Below are positions 42,826-52,132 of a DNA stretch of 64,000 bases, piece by piece (position 1 is the stretch's first letter; every line of letters starts with the position of its first letter). Both the position numbers and the translations under genes were made by a program. The stretch is from Acidobacteriaceae bacterium (GTDB taxonomy: Bacteria; Acidobacteriota; Terriglobia; Terriglobales; Acidobacteriaceae), in NCBI GenBank assembly GCA_030041045.1, contig JASHOQ010000078.1, positions 1 through 64,000 on the forward strand, read 5' to 3'. A model generated the notes under the pieces. The model searched no databases. It was not told where the DNA came from and was given only the letters and a program-made list of their open reading frames with translations.

Positions 42826-45513
42826 CTTCGGCTCGCTCCTGGCGCTGCCTGGTGCATTGGCGCTGCCTGGCGCAGCGCTGACGATGGTAAGCAAGGAAGC
42901 GGCGGCTGTATTCCCGCTGATGGCCACTGCGGCGGGCGAAAGCGTGCATGAGGGACCGTCGGCCACCACCGGCGTGATGGCGCAGGTGAGGTTGACGGTT
43001 CCGGTAAATCCATTCGTCCCAATGACGGCGATCGTCGCGGTGTTGCCCGAGGTCGCCCCGGGTTCAATCGAAATCGACGCGTCGGGGTTGCCGCTATAGG
43101 TGAAGCCGGGAGCTCCGGTTACGGAGAGCGCGATCGTGACCTCCTGAACGCTGCTGCCGGAAGTGCCGGTCACGGTGATGTTGATCGGCCCCTGGATTGT
43201 GGCGGTTGCCGAGGCGGTGAGAGTGAGCGTGGTGGAGGCACTGCTGGTGGGATTGGGGCTGAAGCTGCCGGTCACGCCGCTCGGCACACCGGTCACGGTG
43301 AATGTGACGCTGCCGTTGAAGTCGCCCAGATCAGTGATGGCGACAGGGATGGTCGTGTTTTCGCCCTCGGCGACAGAATAGGCCTGGTTCTGCGTGGACA
43401 GCGTGAAACTGGGCGGGACCTCGACACTGACCTGAATGGTGGTGGAGTCACTCAGGCTTCCGCTGGTTCCGGTCACAGTTACGGTCACCGGACCACCGAG
43501 TGAGGCTGAGCTGGCTGCGGTGAGGGTAAGCTCGCTTGAGCCGGTGGTGGGATTGGGGCTGAAGGATGCCGTGACTCCGGAAGGAAGCCCGGACGCGGAG
43601 AGCGTCACACTGCCGCTGAATCCGTTGGCTTCAGTCACCGTTACGGTCTCAGAGTTGGCGCTGCCCTGGGCTACATCCAGCGTGGGCAGCCCGGCCGCGA
43701 CGGTAAAGTTGGGCGGACCGATGGTGAGCTCGATGGTCGCACTGGCGGTGAGAGTCTGCGAGCCGGAAGTACCGGTTCCGGTGATGGTCACCGCGGCGCT
43801 TCCCGTCGGCGTGGAATCGCCGATATTCAGGGTGATGACTTGCGTGCCTGTGGCGCTGCCGGCTCCGAAAGATGCGGTGACGCCGCTGGGCAGGTTCGTG
43901 GCAGCCAGCGTGACCGCGCCGGTGAATCCGCCAATATCGGTGACCGTGATGGTGCTGGTGGCTGTGCCGCCCTGGCCCACGGACAAGCTGACGGGCGAGG
44001 CGCTGAGTTTAAAGCCCGGCGGGAGGGCAACCACCGTGAGCGCGATGGTGGTGGTTGCGGTCAGGCTGCCGGAGGTTCCCGTAATGGTGACCGTTACCGG
44101 ATTCCCCGCCGCAGCCGTGCTGCCGGCAGCCAGTGCAAGGATCTGCGTGTTGGCCGCGCTGCCCGCGGTAAAGGACGCAGTAACGCCGGTGGGCAAGCCG
44201 GAGGCGGCCAAAGTGACAGTTCCGTTGAACCCGTCAAGCGGCGTGATGGAGATGAGGGTGGAGGTGTTCGAGCTCTGGCTCAAAGTGAGCGCGGAGTTGG
44301 CGGGCGCAAGCGTGAAACCCTGCGTTTGCGAGCCGAACCATTCGGGGAGCGTGGTGTCTCCGGCGGTCTTGTTCTGCGGCGAGTAGCCGGTGTCATTGGC
44401 CGCAGGCGGCGAAACCATCCACGTCCACCAGAAAACGCCTTTCATCCAGGAGGTCTGCTGGCTGAACACCTCGAAAAATGCTTCGTAGCAGTTGGCCTGC
44501 TCGGCTTCATCGTACGCACCGGTGGGTGTGTAGTTGTACGGGGCCGCGTTCGAGCCGGTCGCGCTGGGATAGCCGATCTCGGTAAAGATGAGCGGCTTGC
44601 CGGGATAGGCGCTGGAGAGATTTTCAAGCGCGGCCACGGCGTTGAAATCACCGGCACAGGGGTTGTCGGTCCAGCCGCTCTCAAGCTCCGCCAGCGTAGG
44701 ATCGGGAGGCGTGCTGGTGTTGCAGTCGGCCGAGTTGTCGATGGGGAAATAGCCGTCGACGCCGATGATGTCGACGTCATTCCAGAAGGAGACGGTGGTG
44801 AACTCGTCGCCGGCGCTGGTGGCGTTGGCGCCGTAAACCAGGGTGAGATCGGGATACTGCTGGCGCAGCGGAGTGATGACGTATTGCTCCCAGTACGATT
44901 CACAAGTGCCGGCGCAGGTGTTGCCGGTGAGCATGGTGAACTCCGTGCCGATGACGAGAATGCCCACGCCGTTCTGCGACGCGATCTGCGCGTAATGCAG
45001 GATGAAAGACTGGTAGCTGGTGAACCACGCCGTGAGCCATGCCTGCTGCTCGGCAGTGGTGGTGTCCGTCGTAGGCCAGGTGAAGTCGCCGCGCCAGGTT
45101 CCGTCAATCGAGTCTACGTGCGGCTTGAGCGCGACCGTGACGCCCTGTGCCTGCAAAGCCTGGATGGCCGCGATCACGGCGGCGTCAGCGGGCGATAGCG
45201 GATCGGTGCTGGCATCGTAGCCAGGAGACGAAGTGGTCTCCGGTGCAATGGAGTTCGAATCGTAGGTCTGCACGTACCAGGTGGCCACCACGGCGGTATA
45301 GTTGGCGCTGGTTTCGCGGATGGTTTGCGCAGCCTCCGAGCTCGAGAGATAGCCGTCCTGGGTGTAGTCGGTGAAATCGATTCCGTTGTATTGGAAGCCT
45401 GACTGGCTTTGAGCCGCGGCTCTGTGCGAGCCGGCGAAGGTAGTCAGCACGGCCAGCAGGATTCGAGCAACGGAGCGCAGGGCGCGGGGGGAGAACGCGT
45501 GCGCACGCTTCAT
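42577..45513 (-). CDS. Exported GH113-like TIM-barrel glycosidase with five Ig-like repeats and split-Ig membrane module
   Basis: A 978-residue protein. Signal peptide (residues 10-35), then a TIM-barrel resembling GH113 beta-mannanases with acid/base candidate E191 (VIGTEF) and nucleophile candidate E312 (FTEIGYP). After residue 400 come five Ig-like repeats of about 95 residues, each starting FTL/FKL and ending TSGSxxxxxTIxLxV. The fifth is interrupted by the membrane hairpin with RRRR loop and VLGC, after which its final hairpin follows. GGGGGTGA precedes the ATG, which overlaps the ankyrin stop (ATGA), so they are one operon. Confidence 0.78.
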   Translation of the reverse strand: MKRAHAFSPRALRSVARILLAVLTTFAGSHRAAAQSQSGFQYNGIDFTDYTQDGYLSSSEAAQTIRETSANYTAVVATWYVQTYDSNSIAPETTSSPGYDASTDPLSPADAAVIAAIQALQAQGVTVALKPHVDSIDGTWRGDFTWPTTDTTTAEQQAWLTAWFTSYQSFILHYAQIASQNGVGILVIGTEFTMLTGNTCAGTCESYWEQYVITPLRQQYPDLTLVYGANATSAGDEFTTVSFWNDVDIIGVDGYFPIDNSADCNTSTPPDPTLAELESGWTDNPCAGDFNAVAALENLSSAYPGKPLIFTEIGYPSATGSNAAPYNYTPTGAYDEAEQANCYEAFFEVFSQQTSWMKGVFWWTWMVSPPAANDTGYSPQNKTAGDTTLPEWFGSQTQGFTLAPANSALTLSQSSNTSTLISITPLDGFNGTVTLAASGLPTGVTASFTAGSAANTQILALAAGSTAAAGNPVTVTITGTSGSLTATTTIALTVVALPPGFKLSASPVSLSVGQGGTATSTITVTDIGGFTGAVTLAATNLPSGVTASFGAGSATGTQVITLNIGDSTPTGSAAVTITGTGTSGSQTLTASATIELTIGPPNFTVAAGLPTLDVAQGSANSETVTVTEANGFSGSVTLSASGLPSGVTASFSPNPTTGSSELTLTAASSASLGGPVTVTVTGTSGSLSDSTTIQVSVEVPPSFTLSTQNQAYSVAEGENTTIPVAITDLGDFNGSVTFTVTGVPSGVTGSFSPNPTSSASTTLTLTASATATIQGPINITVTGTSGSSVQEVTIALSVTGAPGFTYSGNPDASISIEPGATSGNTATIAVIGTNGFTGTVNLTCAITPVVADGPSCTLSPAAVAISGNTAAASLLTIVSAAPGSANAPGSARSEPKNLIWPSAGGTALAVVLLVFVPRRRRNWLAMVAFLALAVSLSVLGCGGKSGGPGTTPGPYTVTVTGTSGSTTANVGTVSLTIE

Positions 45514-46214
45514 GGCTTCACCCCCGTCTGCGTCAGGCACCAGCTGGGGACGGCGATGCGGTCGCCGGGTTGAACGCCGTTGCTGCCGCCGACCAGCCTG
45601 GCCGCGGAGCACTCGGCTCGCGCCTGGCAGCCCCCGGCGCAGCCAACAAGTTTTGTGATTTCGATCTCGACCGAGCGCGGATTGAACGAGCGCACCGTAC
45701 CGCAGAAGCCGTCGCCTGCCCAGGGCCGGACGCAAACGCTATCGCCCACAGATTTGCCGGTGGAGTGCGCGCCCGACTGGAGAAGGAGCGCGGCAATCTG
45801 CGCCTGGCCGGTGTTTTCCGCGACATTCAGCGCCGTGCCCGTGCCGCGCGAAGACCAATCGAGACTGGCGCCGGCGGCAATAAGCGCCGCAACGGCATCG
45901 ATCTTGCCGCTCTCGGCGGCGGCGATGAGCGCGGTGCGGCCGTCAGCCGCGGTCGCGTTCACGCCTGCTCCTGCGGCGAGCAGCGACTTGACGCGTGCGG
46001 TATCGCCCTCGGACGCGGCGGACACGAGCGGAGTGAGGCCCTGCGCATCGCGGGCGTCAAAACTCGGGGCTCCGAGTGCCGCGTTATGTGAAGCGCCTTG
46101 AGCGAAGGCGCAGCCCGGGAAAAAGCTCAGCGCCAGAATCAGGAGTGCGCGCGGAAGGCGCGCCGATGGCCGAGGAAGATGCGGCCGGCCCGGGGGATGC
46201 AGAGACAAATGCAT
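45510..46214 (-). CDS. Exported ankyrin-repeat protein
   Basis: A 234-residue exported protein (signal peptide ALLILALSFFPGCAFA) with three ankyrin repeats (DAQGLTPLVSAASEGDTARVKSLLAAGAGVNA and two more). The C-terminal 80 residues are Cys-rich (six Cys) and beta-like. Ankyrin repeats bind proteins; the partner is unknown. It overlaps the GH113-like gene by 4 bases (ATGA), so the two are translated together. Confidence 0.85.
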   Translation of the reverse strand: MHLSLHPPGRPHLPRPSARLPRALLILALSFFPGCAFAQGASHNAALGAPSFDARDAQGLTPLVSAASEGDTARVKSLLAAGAGVNATAADGRTALIAAAESGKIDAVAALIAAGASLDWSSRGTGTALNVAENTGQAQIAALLLQSGAHSTGKSVGDSVCVRPWAGDGFCGTVRSFNPRSVEIEITKLVGCAGGCQARAECSAARLVGGSNGVQPGDRIAVPSWCLTQTGVKP

Positions 46215-46438
46215 GATTGCCTCTCGCGGAATCGGCTGGATTCCGAATGGGGTGACCGTTCACTGCGAATCGACGGTAACAAAACCTTTGGGATACTGTC
46301 TTCACAATAACCGCAAAGTAACGCCTGCCAACACCTTACTTTGGTGCATGTCCGCTTTGGGAAAAAGTGCGGAAGATGCTCCCAGAGCCGATAAGGAATC
46401 CTGAAATCTCAGTATTTTCTTGCGGAGAAGCTTTGGCG

Positions 46439-47050
46439 ATGGCGATTGCAGCTTTATCTACGGCGGGATTTTCCCAGTACATTGCCCTCACCAGCAACGT
46501 GGGTGGGGCACAGCAGGCGTGGCAGTCGCTCCAGCAGAACCTGGCCGCGGGCAACCTGAGCGCAGCGCAAACCGCATTCAACTCTTACCAGAAGCTGAGC
46601 CAGAACTCCGCTTCGAGCAACTCCGGCTCCAATTCGCAGCTTTCGAGCGACATGACAGCGCTGGGCAATGCGCTCAGCGCGGGCAATCTCTCTGACGCAC
46701 AGCAGGCATTCGCCACCGTCCAGAACGATCTCAAGAGTCAGCCGCCGATCGCCGTCGAGAACGCCGAGAGCGCCGTGGCGCAGACGGTTGATGAGGTGGA
46801 CGAGCTGCTGGATTTTCCCGATGCGGGAGCGTCGTCTTCAACCACGGCCGATCCTACGACCACAATCCTCGACAGCGCTTACGGACTCGACCCGTCTTCG
46901 AGCGCAACCGATCCCGATCTGGCCATGCTGGAGGCGAATTACGGGTCAACGGCAACTGCCGCGACCGACGGCAGTTCTTCCTCTTCGTCGACCGCCGCGC
47001 CGAGCGCAGGCAATGCCGGCAGCGGAGCAAGCGTCAACGTGTACGCCTGA
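46439..47050 (+). CDS. Hypothetical protein with two AGNLS repeats, Ser-rich tail
   Basis: A 203-residue protein of unknown function. Two related helical segments, LQQNLAAGNLSAAQTAF and LGNALSAGNLSDAQQAF, about 70 residues apart, are followed by an acidic region and a Ser/Ala/Gly-rich tail. No signal peptide or membrane span. Similar small AGNLSxAQ proteins occur in many acidobacteria without known function. GGAGAAG lies about 10 nt before the ATG at 46439. Confidence 0.6.
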   Translation: MAIAALSTAGFSQYIALTSNVGGAQQAWQSLQQNLAAGNLSAAQTAFNSYQKLSQNSASSNSGSNSQLSSDMTALGNALSAGNLSDAQQAFATVQNDLKSQPPIAVENAESAVAQTVDEVDELLDFPDAGASSSTTADPTTTILDSAYGLDPSSSATDPDLAMLEANYGSTATAATDGSSSSSSTAAPSAGNAGSGASVNVYA

Positions 47051-47088
47051 AGCAGCCCGAAAAGCCCGGCGTCAACCGGGGGCGCACC

Positions 47089-47889
47089 TTAATCCAGTTC
47101 TCTCACCCAGATGTTTCTGAAGCTGATGGGCGCGCTCTTGTCGCCGTGCGCCTGCAGCTTGATGGGCGCAGCGTCGTACGCCTTGTAGAACGGCTGGCCG
47201 ATGTAAAGCGTCTGCCCCGTGAGCGCGAAATGGTTCTGCACCAGAACGCCGTTGAAGAAAACGGTGACGAAGGCGGGCGTTTGCAGCGAACCATCCGGAT
47301 TGAATCTTGGCGCGATCCAGATCACGTCGTAGGTTTGCCACCGGCCGGGCGGGCGATCCGGGTTGACTAAAGGAGCGCTCTGCTTGTAGATGCTGCCGGC
47401 CTGGCCGTTGACATAGGTCGAGTTGTTGTATGAGTCGAGCACCTGCAGCTCATAGCCCGCATCGCCGGGACCAGTGGAAGCCAGAAAGACGCCGCTGTTG
47501 CCGCGCGATTGTCCACTGCCGGTGATGTCTTCAGGAATCTTCCACTCGATGTGGAGTTGATAATCCTTGAATCTGCGCCTGGTTTCAATGTTGCCCACAT
47601 CGGGCGCCTTGTTTACGGTAAGCACGCCATGGTGCACGAACCACCGCGCCGGCGTATGGTCCTGCGCCGAGACCCACTCATCCTCGTTTTTCCCGTTGAA
47701 GAGAACAATCGCATCGGAGGGTGGAGCGGCGTCAGTGGCGCCAGGGGTGACGATTTTGGGAACCGGCTGCCAGACCTCAGTGTCTTCCGGTTTTGGCTGC
47801 GCTGGCTGCTGCGCGCACCAGGATGCGGCGACGGAACAAACAGTGCATAGCGCAAAGAATTGCGCGATCGGCAGAAAACCCGGTCTCAT
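47089..47889 (-). CDS. 3-keto-disaccharide hydrolase (DUF1080) domain protein
   Basis: A 266-residue exported protein. After a signal peptide (FFALCTVCSVAASWCAQ) follows the DUF1080 concanavalin-like domain: LFNGKNEDEWVS, LHIEWKIPE, NSGVFLAS, YELQVLDSY and the end RNIWVREL. Characterised members hydrolyse 3-keto-glucosides; acidobacteria have many paralogues. Start 47889 is favoured by the signal peptide. It probably works in the periplasm. Confidence 0.9.
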   Translation of the reverse strand: MRPGFLPIAQFFALCTVCSVAASWCAQQPAQPKPEDTEVWQPVPKIVTPGATDAAPPSDAIVLFNGKNEDEWVSAQDHTPARWFVHHGVLTVNKAPDVGNIETRRRFKDYQLHIEWKIPEDITGSGQSRGNSGVFLASTGPGDAGYELQVLDSYNNSTYVNGQAGSIYKQSAPLVNPDRPPGRWQTYDVIWIAPRFNPDGSLQTPAFVTVFFNGVLVQNHFALTGQTLYIGQPFYKAYDAAPIKLQAHGDKSAPISFRNIWVRELD

Positions 47890-47955
47890 GGGAGGAATTC
47901 CTTTCGCAGGCCTTTTTACATCACGCCGGCAAGGCGCTGGCAAGGGGCGCAACAT

Positions 47956-48759
47956 TTACCGGGCAGGGTCCGGCTTGGGCCGCGCCATTCTGTCAACCAC
48001 GCGCGTGATCAGGCGCACGGGAACAAACCGCACCAGGAAGGCGGCGAAGCGCCGGTCGAGCCTGGGAATAAGAAGGCGCTTGCCGCGGACGAGCGCATCG
48101 ACGCCGCGACGGGCGACCTCTTCGGCCGATTGGAGATCGCGGCCCTTGAATCTCTGCGCGCCGGCCACATCGAAGAATTCGCTCTCCGTGGTCCCGGGAC
48201 AAAGCGCGGTGACTCTCACGCCGAAGCGCGCCACCTCTTCTGCCAGGCCGAGGGCAAAGAAACGATCGAATACTTTTGTGGCTGCGTAGGTGGAAATGTA
48301 GGGAACCGGCTGAAAGCTTGCGGTGGAGGCCACGATGAGCACCCAGCCGCGCCGGCGCTCGACCATGAGCGGAACGAAATGCCGCGCGAGGCGCACCACG
48401 GCCTCGCAGTTGACGCGGACCTGGCTGAACTCCTGTTCGGGCTCGGTGAGGTAGAACTCGCCGTAATGGCCGAGGCCGGCATTGTTGACGAGAATGTCGA
48501 CGGCGAGACCGGCGCCGGCAGTGGCATCAAAGATCTGCTGCGGCGCAGCGGCGTCGTTGAGATCCGCCACCACGATGCGGGTTTCAATTCCCCTCCCTGC
48601 AAGTTCGGCCTGCAGGGCTTCAAGCCGCTCGCGGCGGCGCGCGCTGAGAATCAGTTTCGCGCCGCGGCCCGCAAGCTCGCGGGCCAGCGCGGCGCCAATG
48701 CCCGCGCTCGCGCCCGTCACCAGAGCCCATCGCCCCTGAAATTCCTGTCCGCTCGCCAT
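47956..48759 (-). CDS. Short-chain dehydrogenase/reductase
   Basis: A 267-residue SDR with cofactor motif TGASAGIGAALA, NNAGLGHYGEF, and the catalytic YxxxK region (YISTYAATK). Substrate unknown. It starts 12 bases behind the stop of the reductase-like gene at 48771-49412, so the two are probably co-transcribed. Confidence 0.9.
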   Translation of the reverse strand: MASGQEFQGRWALVTGASAGIGAALARELAGRGAKLILSARRRERLEALQAELAGRGIETRIVVADLNDAAAPQQIFDATAGAGLAVDILVNNAGLGHYGEFYLTEPEQEFSQVRVNCEAVVRLARHFVPLMVERRRGWVLIVASTASFQPVPYISTYAATKVFDRFFALGLAEEVARFGVRVTALCPGTTESEFFDVAGAQRFKGRDLQSAEEVARRGVDALVRGKRLLIPRLDRRFAAFLVRFVPVRLITRVVDRMARPKPDPAR

Positions 48760-48770
48760 TGGCTTCCGTT

Positions 48771-49412
48771 TCAGCTCCTCAGCAATTTGAAGGCATGCGT
48801 CCACTCGTTGCGCAAAAAGCCGGGAATGCACCACAGTATGCAAAGCGGCTCGATAGCGCGCGCAGCTTCGGCGCCGCCCATGTCCGCGACTTCCCATCCA
48901 AATTGCTCCACGATGCCGCCGACCGCTTTCTTCGCGACCTCATGATTGCCGCAAATGAACATTGTGGGCTTGCCCGCGGCGTAATGCGGATCGACCATGC
49001 GCGGGGCGCCGACGGAGTTGAAGGCCTTGACGAAATGCGATTCGGGAAACTCGCTCTGCAACTGCTCCATGAGCGACTGGTTGAGCCCGGTAAAGAGTTG
49101 AAGCACGCCGTGCACGGGCGGAGCGTCGGCAATGGGGTTGCAAGCGTCGGCCACCGGTTTGCCGGCCAGGTCTTTCGCGCCGGCCAGGCGGAGTGCGTTC
49201 GCGGCCACGTTGCCTTTGACGGCGAGAAACACCAGGTCGCCGAATTCCGCCGCCTCCGCAAACGTCCCGGTTGCGACTTTGGGGTTCTGCGCCGCCCATT
49301 CGCCCAGTTTTTCCGGCGAACGGCTGCCGATTTTTACCTGATGCCCATGCTTTGCCAAACCGGCGGCCAGTGTTTGCGCCACATCCCCTGATCCGAGAAC
49401 TCCGACTTTCAT
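48771..49412 (-). CDS. NADPH-dependent F420-type reductase (NADP oxidoreductase, coenzyme F420-dependent family)
   Basis: A 213-residue protein with Rossmann motif GVLGSGDVAQTLAAGL and the NADPH-specific SRSPEK, followed by AVKGNVAANAL and SHFVKAFNSVGAPRMVDP. This family includes F420-dependent NADP reductases, but most bacterial members use other substrates. GGAGG precedes the ATG at 49412. It leads into the SDR gene. Confidence 0.87.
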   Translation of the reverse strand: MKVGVLGSGDVAQTLAAGLAKHGHQVKIGSRSPEKLGEWAAQNPKVATGTFAEAAEFGDLVFLAVKGNVAANALRLAGAKDLAGKPVADACNPIADAPPVHGVLQLFTGLNQSLMEQLQSEFPESHFVKAFNSVGAPRMVDPHYAAGKPTMFICGNHEVAKKAVGGIVEQFGWEVADMGGAEAARAIEPLCILWCIPGFLRNEWTHAFKLLRS

Positions 49413-49455
49413 ATCTGCCTCCTTGCGGGAAAGTTTCGCTGCGTACAAAAACAAT

Positions 49456-49851
49456 TCAGTTGGAGTTTCGCTTCCTGCCGGACGGAGAATCCTTTGTCCG
49501 TCTTGCGGGAGCGGCGGCCTTTTTGCGCGATTCCCTGTTCTTTTCGACGCGCAGCTTCCACGCCGTGTGCAGGGCGCCGCGAAGGGAGTCTTCGTCAGCC
49601 TCGGCGAGGCGGATGTGAGTCATGCCCATGCGTCCCCACCCGCCGTGGATGGGTAGATACAAATCAGGGCGCTCGGCGATGAATGCAGCCTGCAGCTCGG
49701 GCGTGATCATGAGATTGCCGTAGCCCTCTTTCACCGAGGCCAGCGTGGCGAAGATGCGGCCGCCGACGCGAAAGTCGACGGCGCCCATGTGGGAGCCTTC
49801 CTCGGCGCCTTCCAGGCTAAGGGCAATGCGGCGAAAATCATTGGCAGTCAT
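49456..49851 (-). CDS. MmcQ/YjbR-family protein
   Basis: A 131-residue protein of the YjbR/MmcQ (cyaY-like fold) family: FRRIALSLEGAEEGSHMGAVDFRVGGRIFATL and GWGRMGMTHIRL. Function unknown; implicated in DNA binding from its fold. ATG 49851 is assumed; a TTG at 49860 inside the octamer repeat is an alternative start. The C-terminus is Lys/Arg-rich. Its upstream region is the octamer repeat that ends the peptidase gene. Confidence 0.85.
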   Translation of the reverse strand: MTANDFRRIALSLEGAEEGSHMGAVDFRVGGRIFATLASVKEGYGNLMITPELQAAFIAERPDLYLPIHGGWGRMGMTHIRLAEADEDSLRGALHTAWKLRVEKNRESRKKAAAPARRTKDSPSGRKRNSN

Positions 49852-49859
49852 TTTGAGCA

Positions 49860-49884
49860 AGTCAGCGAGTCAGCAAGTCAGCGG
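49860..49884. repeat. Octamer repeat at the junction of the M3 peptidase and the YjbR gene
   Basis: Three 8-nt units of type AGTCAGC(G/A) (plus strand), the inverse of the unit at 28803-28841. It supplies the last codons and stop of the peptidase and lies just upstream of the YjbR start. Confidence 0.7.
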
Positions 49885-52009
49885 GACGGCCGTTTGAGTT
49901 TTGCGGTTCAAACTCCTCATTCAGCCAGCGCGTGAAGGCGGCAAATTCCTCGTCACGGCCGAGGAAGTCGCGCACCATTTCGCGTCCCGGTTTCGAGCCG
50001 CCCTGCTCGAGCACGGTCTTGCGGTAGCGCGCGCCGGCCTCGCAACCGAGCAGGTTGCCGGGATCGAACTGACCGAAGAAATCCAGAGCGATCACCTTGT
50101 CGAAGGCGTAGGTGTAGTAATTCGACGAATAGCCCGTAAGATGGCCGAAGCTCGCATACATGTGGTTGCCTTCGATCCAGGTCCACGGCTGCAGCGATTG
50201 GTAGAGACTCTTGGTGATCGCATCGAGGTCAATACCGGCAGGTTCCCGGTCGTGCAAGTCGAGCGAGAGCATGGTGTAGTAAAGCTGGGCGCGCATCCAG
50301 TCGGCGCGGCCGAACGCGCTCGCGCGCTTGAGGTCCTGGATGAGTTTTGCGGAAAGGGCCGCGCCGGTCTCGTAGTGCCGGGCAAAGGACACCAGCAGCT
50401 CTTCATCGCGAAAGAACTCCTCGAGCATCTGCGAGGGAACTTCAATGAAGTCGCCCTCGGTGGCAAATCCTGAAAGCCCCACCCACTCGGTGTGGCCGCC
50501 GAGAATGGCGTGCATGAGATGGCCGAACTCGTGGAAGAACGTAACCACATCAGAGTATTGCAACAGGCCGGGATCGCGGGGCACGGGCTTTTTGTATTCG
50601 CGCTCCTGTTGTGCGGCTCGGGCTTCGAGCTCGTGCTGTTGCTGGGGAATGTGCTCCGGCTCTCCGGAGAGCGCATCGAGCGGCTGCGGCGCAAGCAGGG
50701 CCGGCTCGTCGTCGCCGCCGGGGAAATTGCAGATTAACGCCGCTTCAGGCAAGACGCGCCCGCGCACACCTGTAACCACGGGCGCCGCGGAAAACCACTT
50801 GTCCTTGCCCTCGCGCGGATGCATGTCGAGATAAAACCGACCGAGATGCCGGTCACCGTCGAAGACGTCGAAGACTGTGACCGAGCGATGCCACGCGGAC
50901 GCGGGCGAGGGGCGGAACTCAACCTGGAAGAGACGCGCCGCCGTCTGCAGCACGCCGGCTTCGACGCACGCGTAAGGAAAATAAGGGCGCACGGATTGCG
51001 AGTCGAAGTCGAAGGCCGAGCGGCGAAACTGCTCGTACCAATAACTGCGGCTGGCAATGTCGATGGCCTCCAGGCCGGGCTGGCGCTCGCGCGCAAAATC
51101 GAGCACCAGTTTGTGCTCGTTGCGCGCGCCGTCGCGGCTGGCTTCGTCGAGTTTGGCCAGAAACTCACGCGCATTTTTCGCCGAACCCATCATCTGGTCA
51201 GCGGTAGCCAGATCGGCCCAGTTCGCAAACCCGAGCACGCTCGAAATTTCCTGGCGCGTGGCCAGCAGGTCAAGGAGAATCTTGCGGTTCACCGGATAGG
51301 CGCGCGTGTTGTAGGCGAGAAACATGCGCTCGCGCAGCGCCGCACTGGAAGCGAAGGTCATCACCGGCTGCATGTCCGGCGGGTCAGTGGAGAGAACCAC
51401 GTTGCCGTCTTCGTTGAAGGGGTGGCGAGCAAGATAATCGGCGGGAAGTCCGTCGAGCTCGTCTCCCGAGGCTGCGATGGTCTTCGCGCCCTCCTGAATG
51501 TTGCGGCTGAATTCGAGCGAGAGCCGCGTGGCTTTTTCGTGCAGCGCCTGGAGACGGAGGCGGGTTTCGCGGTCCTTGTCCACGCCGGCCAGGCGATAAC
51601 TGAGCAGCGTACGCTCGATATAGTGCCTGGTCGCCGCGGTCGCGCCTTCCAGGTTGATGGCACTCAGGGCTTCGTATACTTCGCGATTGAGACTCAGCGC
51701 ACTGGCGGCAACCGATACGCGCTGGGCCTCAGTTTGGGCCTGGTCGCGCACCGCCTTATCTGCGGCGACCGAATTGAGAATCCCGGCCTGGGCGCCGGCC
51801 AGGCTCAACTGCTCAATGGCCGCGTCGTACTCGCGCAGCGAATTCGCAGGCGTCCGCTCGCCTTCCACGGCGAGCAAACGGGCGATGGCGGCTTCGTGCT
51901 CAGCCAGGCGCGCACTCACCCAGGCCGAGAGCGCGTCGGCTGAAGCCGCGCCGCCTCCGTCCCAAACGTGGAGGCGAGCGTTGGCGGCGGAGGGCGACTC
52001 GATAGGCAT
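49862..52009 (-). CDS. M3-family oligopeptidase (thimet/oligopeptidase A-like)
   Basis: A 715-residue zinc metallopeptidase with the HExxH site in TFFHEFGHLMHAILGG and the downstream Glu of family M3. It degrades short peptides in the cytoplasm. No signal peptide. The last residues (ADLLTR-stop) are encoded by an octamer repeat (CTGACTTGCTGACTCG on the minus strand), so the C-terminus was shaped by that repeat. Start 52009 has GGAGGATT upstream. Confidence 0.92.
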   Translation of the reverse strand: MPIESPSAANARLHVWDGGGAASADALSAWVSARLAEHEAAIARLLAVEGERTPANSLREYDAAIEQLSLAGAQAGILNSVAADKAVRDQAQTEAQRVSVAASALSLNREVYEALSAINLEGATAATRHYIERTLLSYRLAGVDKDRETRLRLQALHEKATRLSLEFSRNIQEGAKTIAASGDELDGLPADYLARHPFNEDGNVVLSTDPPDMQPVMTFASSAALRERMFLAYNTRAYPVNRKILLDLLATRQEISSVLGFANWADLATADQMMGSAKNAREFLAKLDEASRDGARNEHKLVLDFARERQPGLEAIDIASRSYWYEQFRRSAFDFDSQSVRPYFPYACVEAGVLQTAARLFQVEFRPSPASAWHRSVTVFDVFDGDRHLGRFYLDMHPREGKDKWFSAAPVVTGVRGRVLPEAALICNFPGGDDEPALLAPQPLDALSGEPEHIPQQQHELEARAAQQEREYKKPVPRDPGLLQYSDVVTFFHEFGHLMHAILGGHTEWVGLSGFATEGDFIEVPSQMLEEFFRDEELLVSFARHYETGAALSAKLIQDLKRASAFGRADWMRAQLYYTMLSLDLHDREPAGIDLDAITKSLYQSLQPWTWIEGNHMYASFGHLTGYSSNYYTYAFDKVIALDFFGQFDPGNLLGCEAGARYRKTVLEQGGSKPGREMVRDFLGRDEEFAAFTRWLNEEFEPQNSNGRPADLLTR

Positions 52010-52132
52010 GTAAGAAGAATCCTCCAACCTTCTAGGTTGCCACACCGGGGGGCTCCGGTGCTCGATCGCTCCAGTCCGGATGGTTTGCGGGGCGACCCGG
52101 ATTCGACGGCAAACAGACCCGATTCCGGGTGC

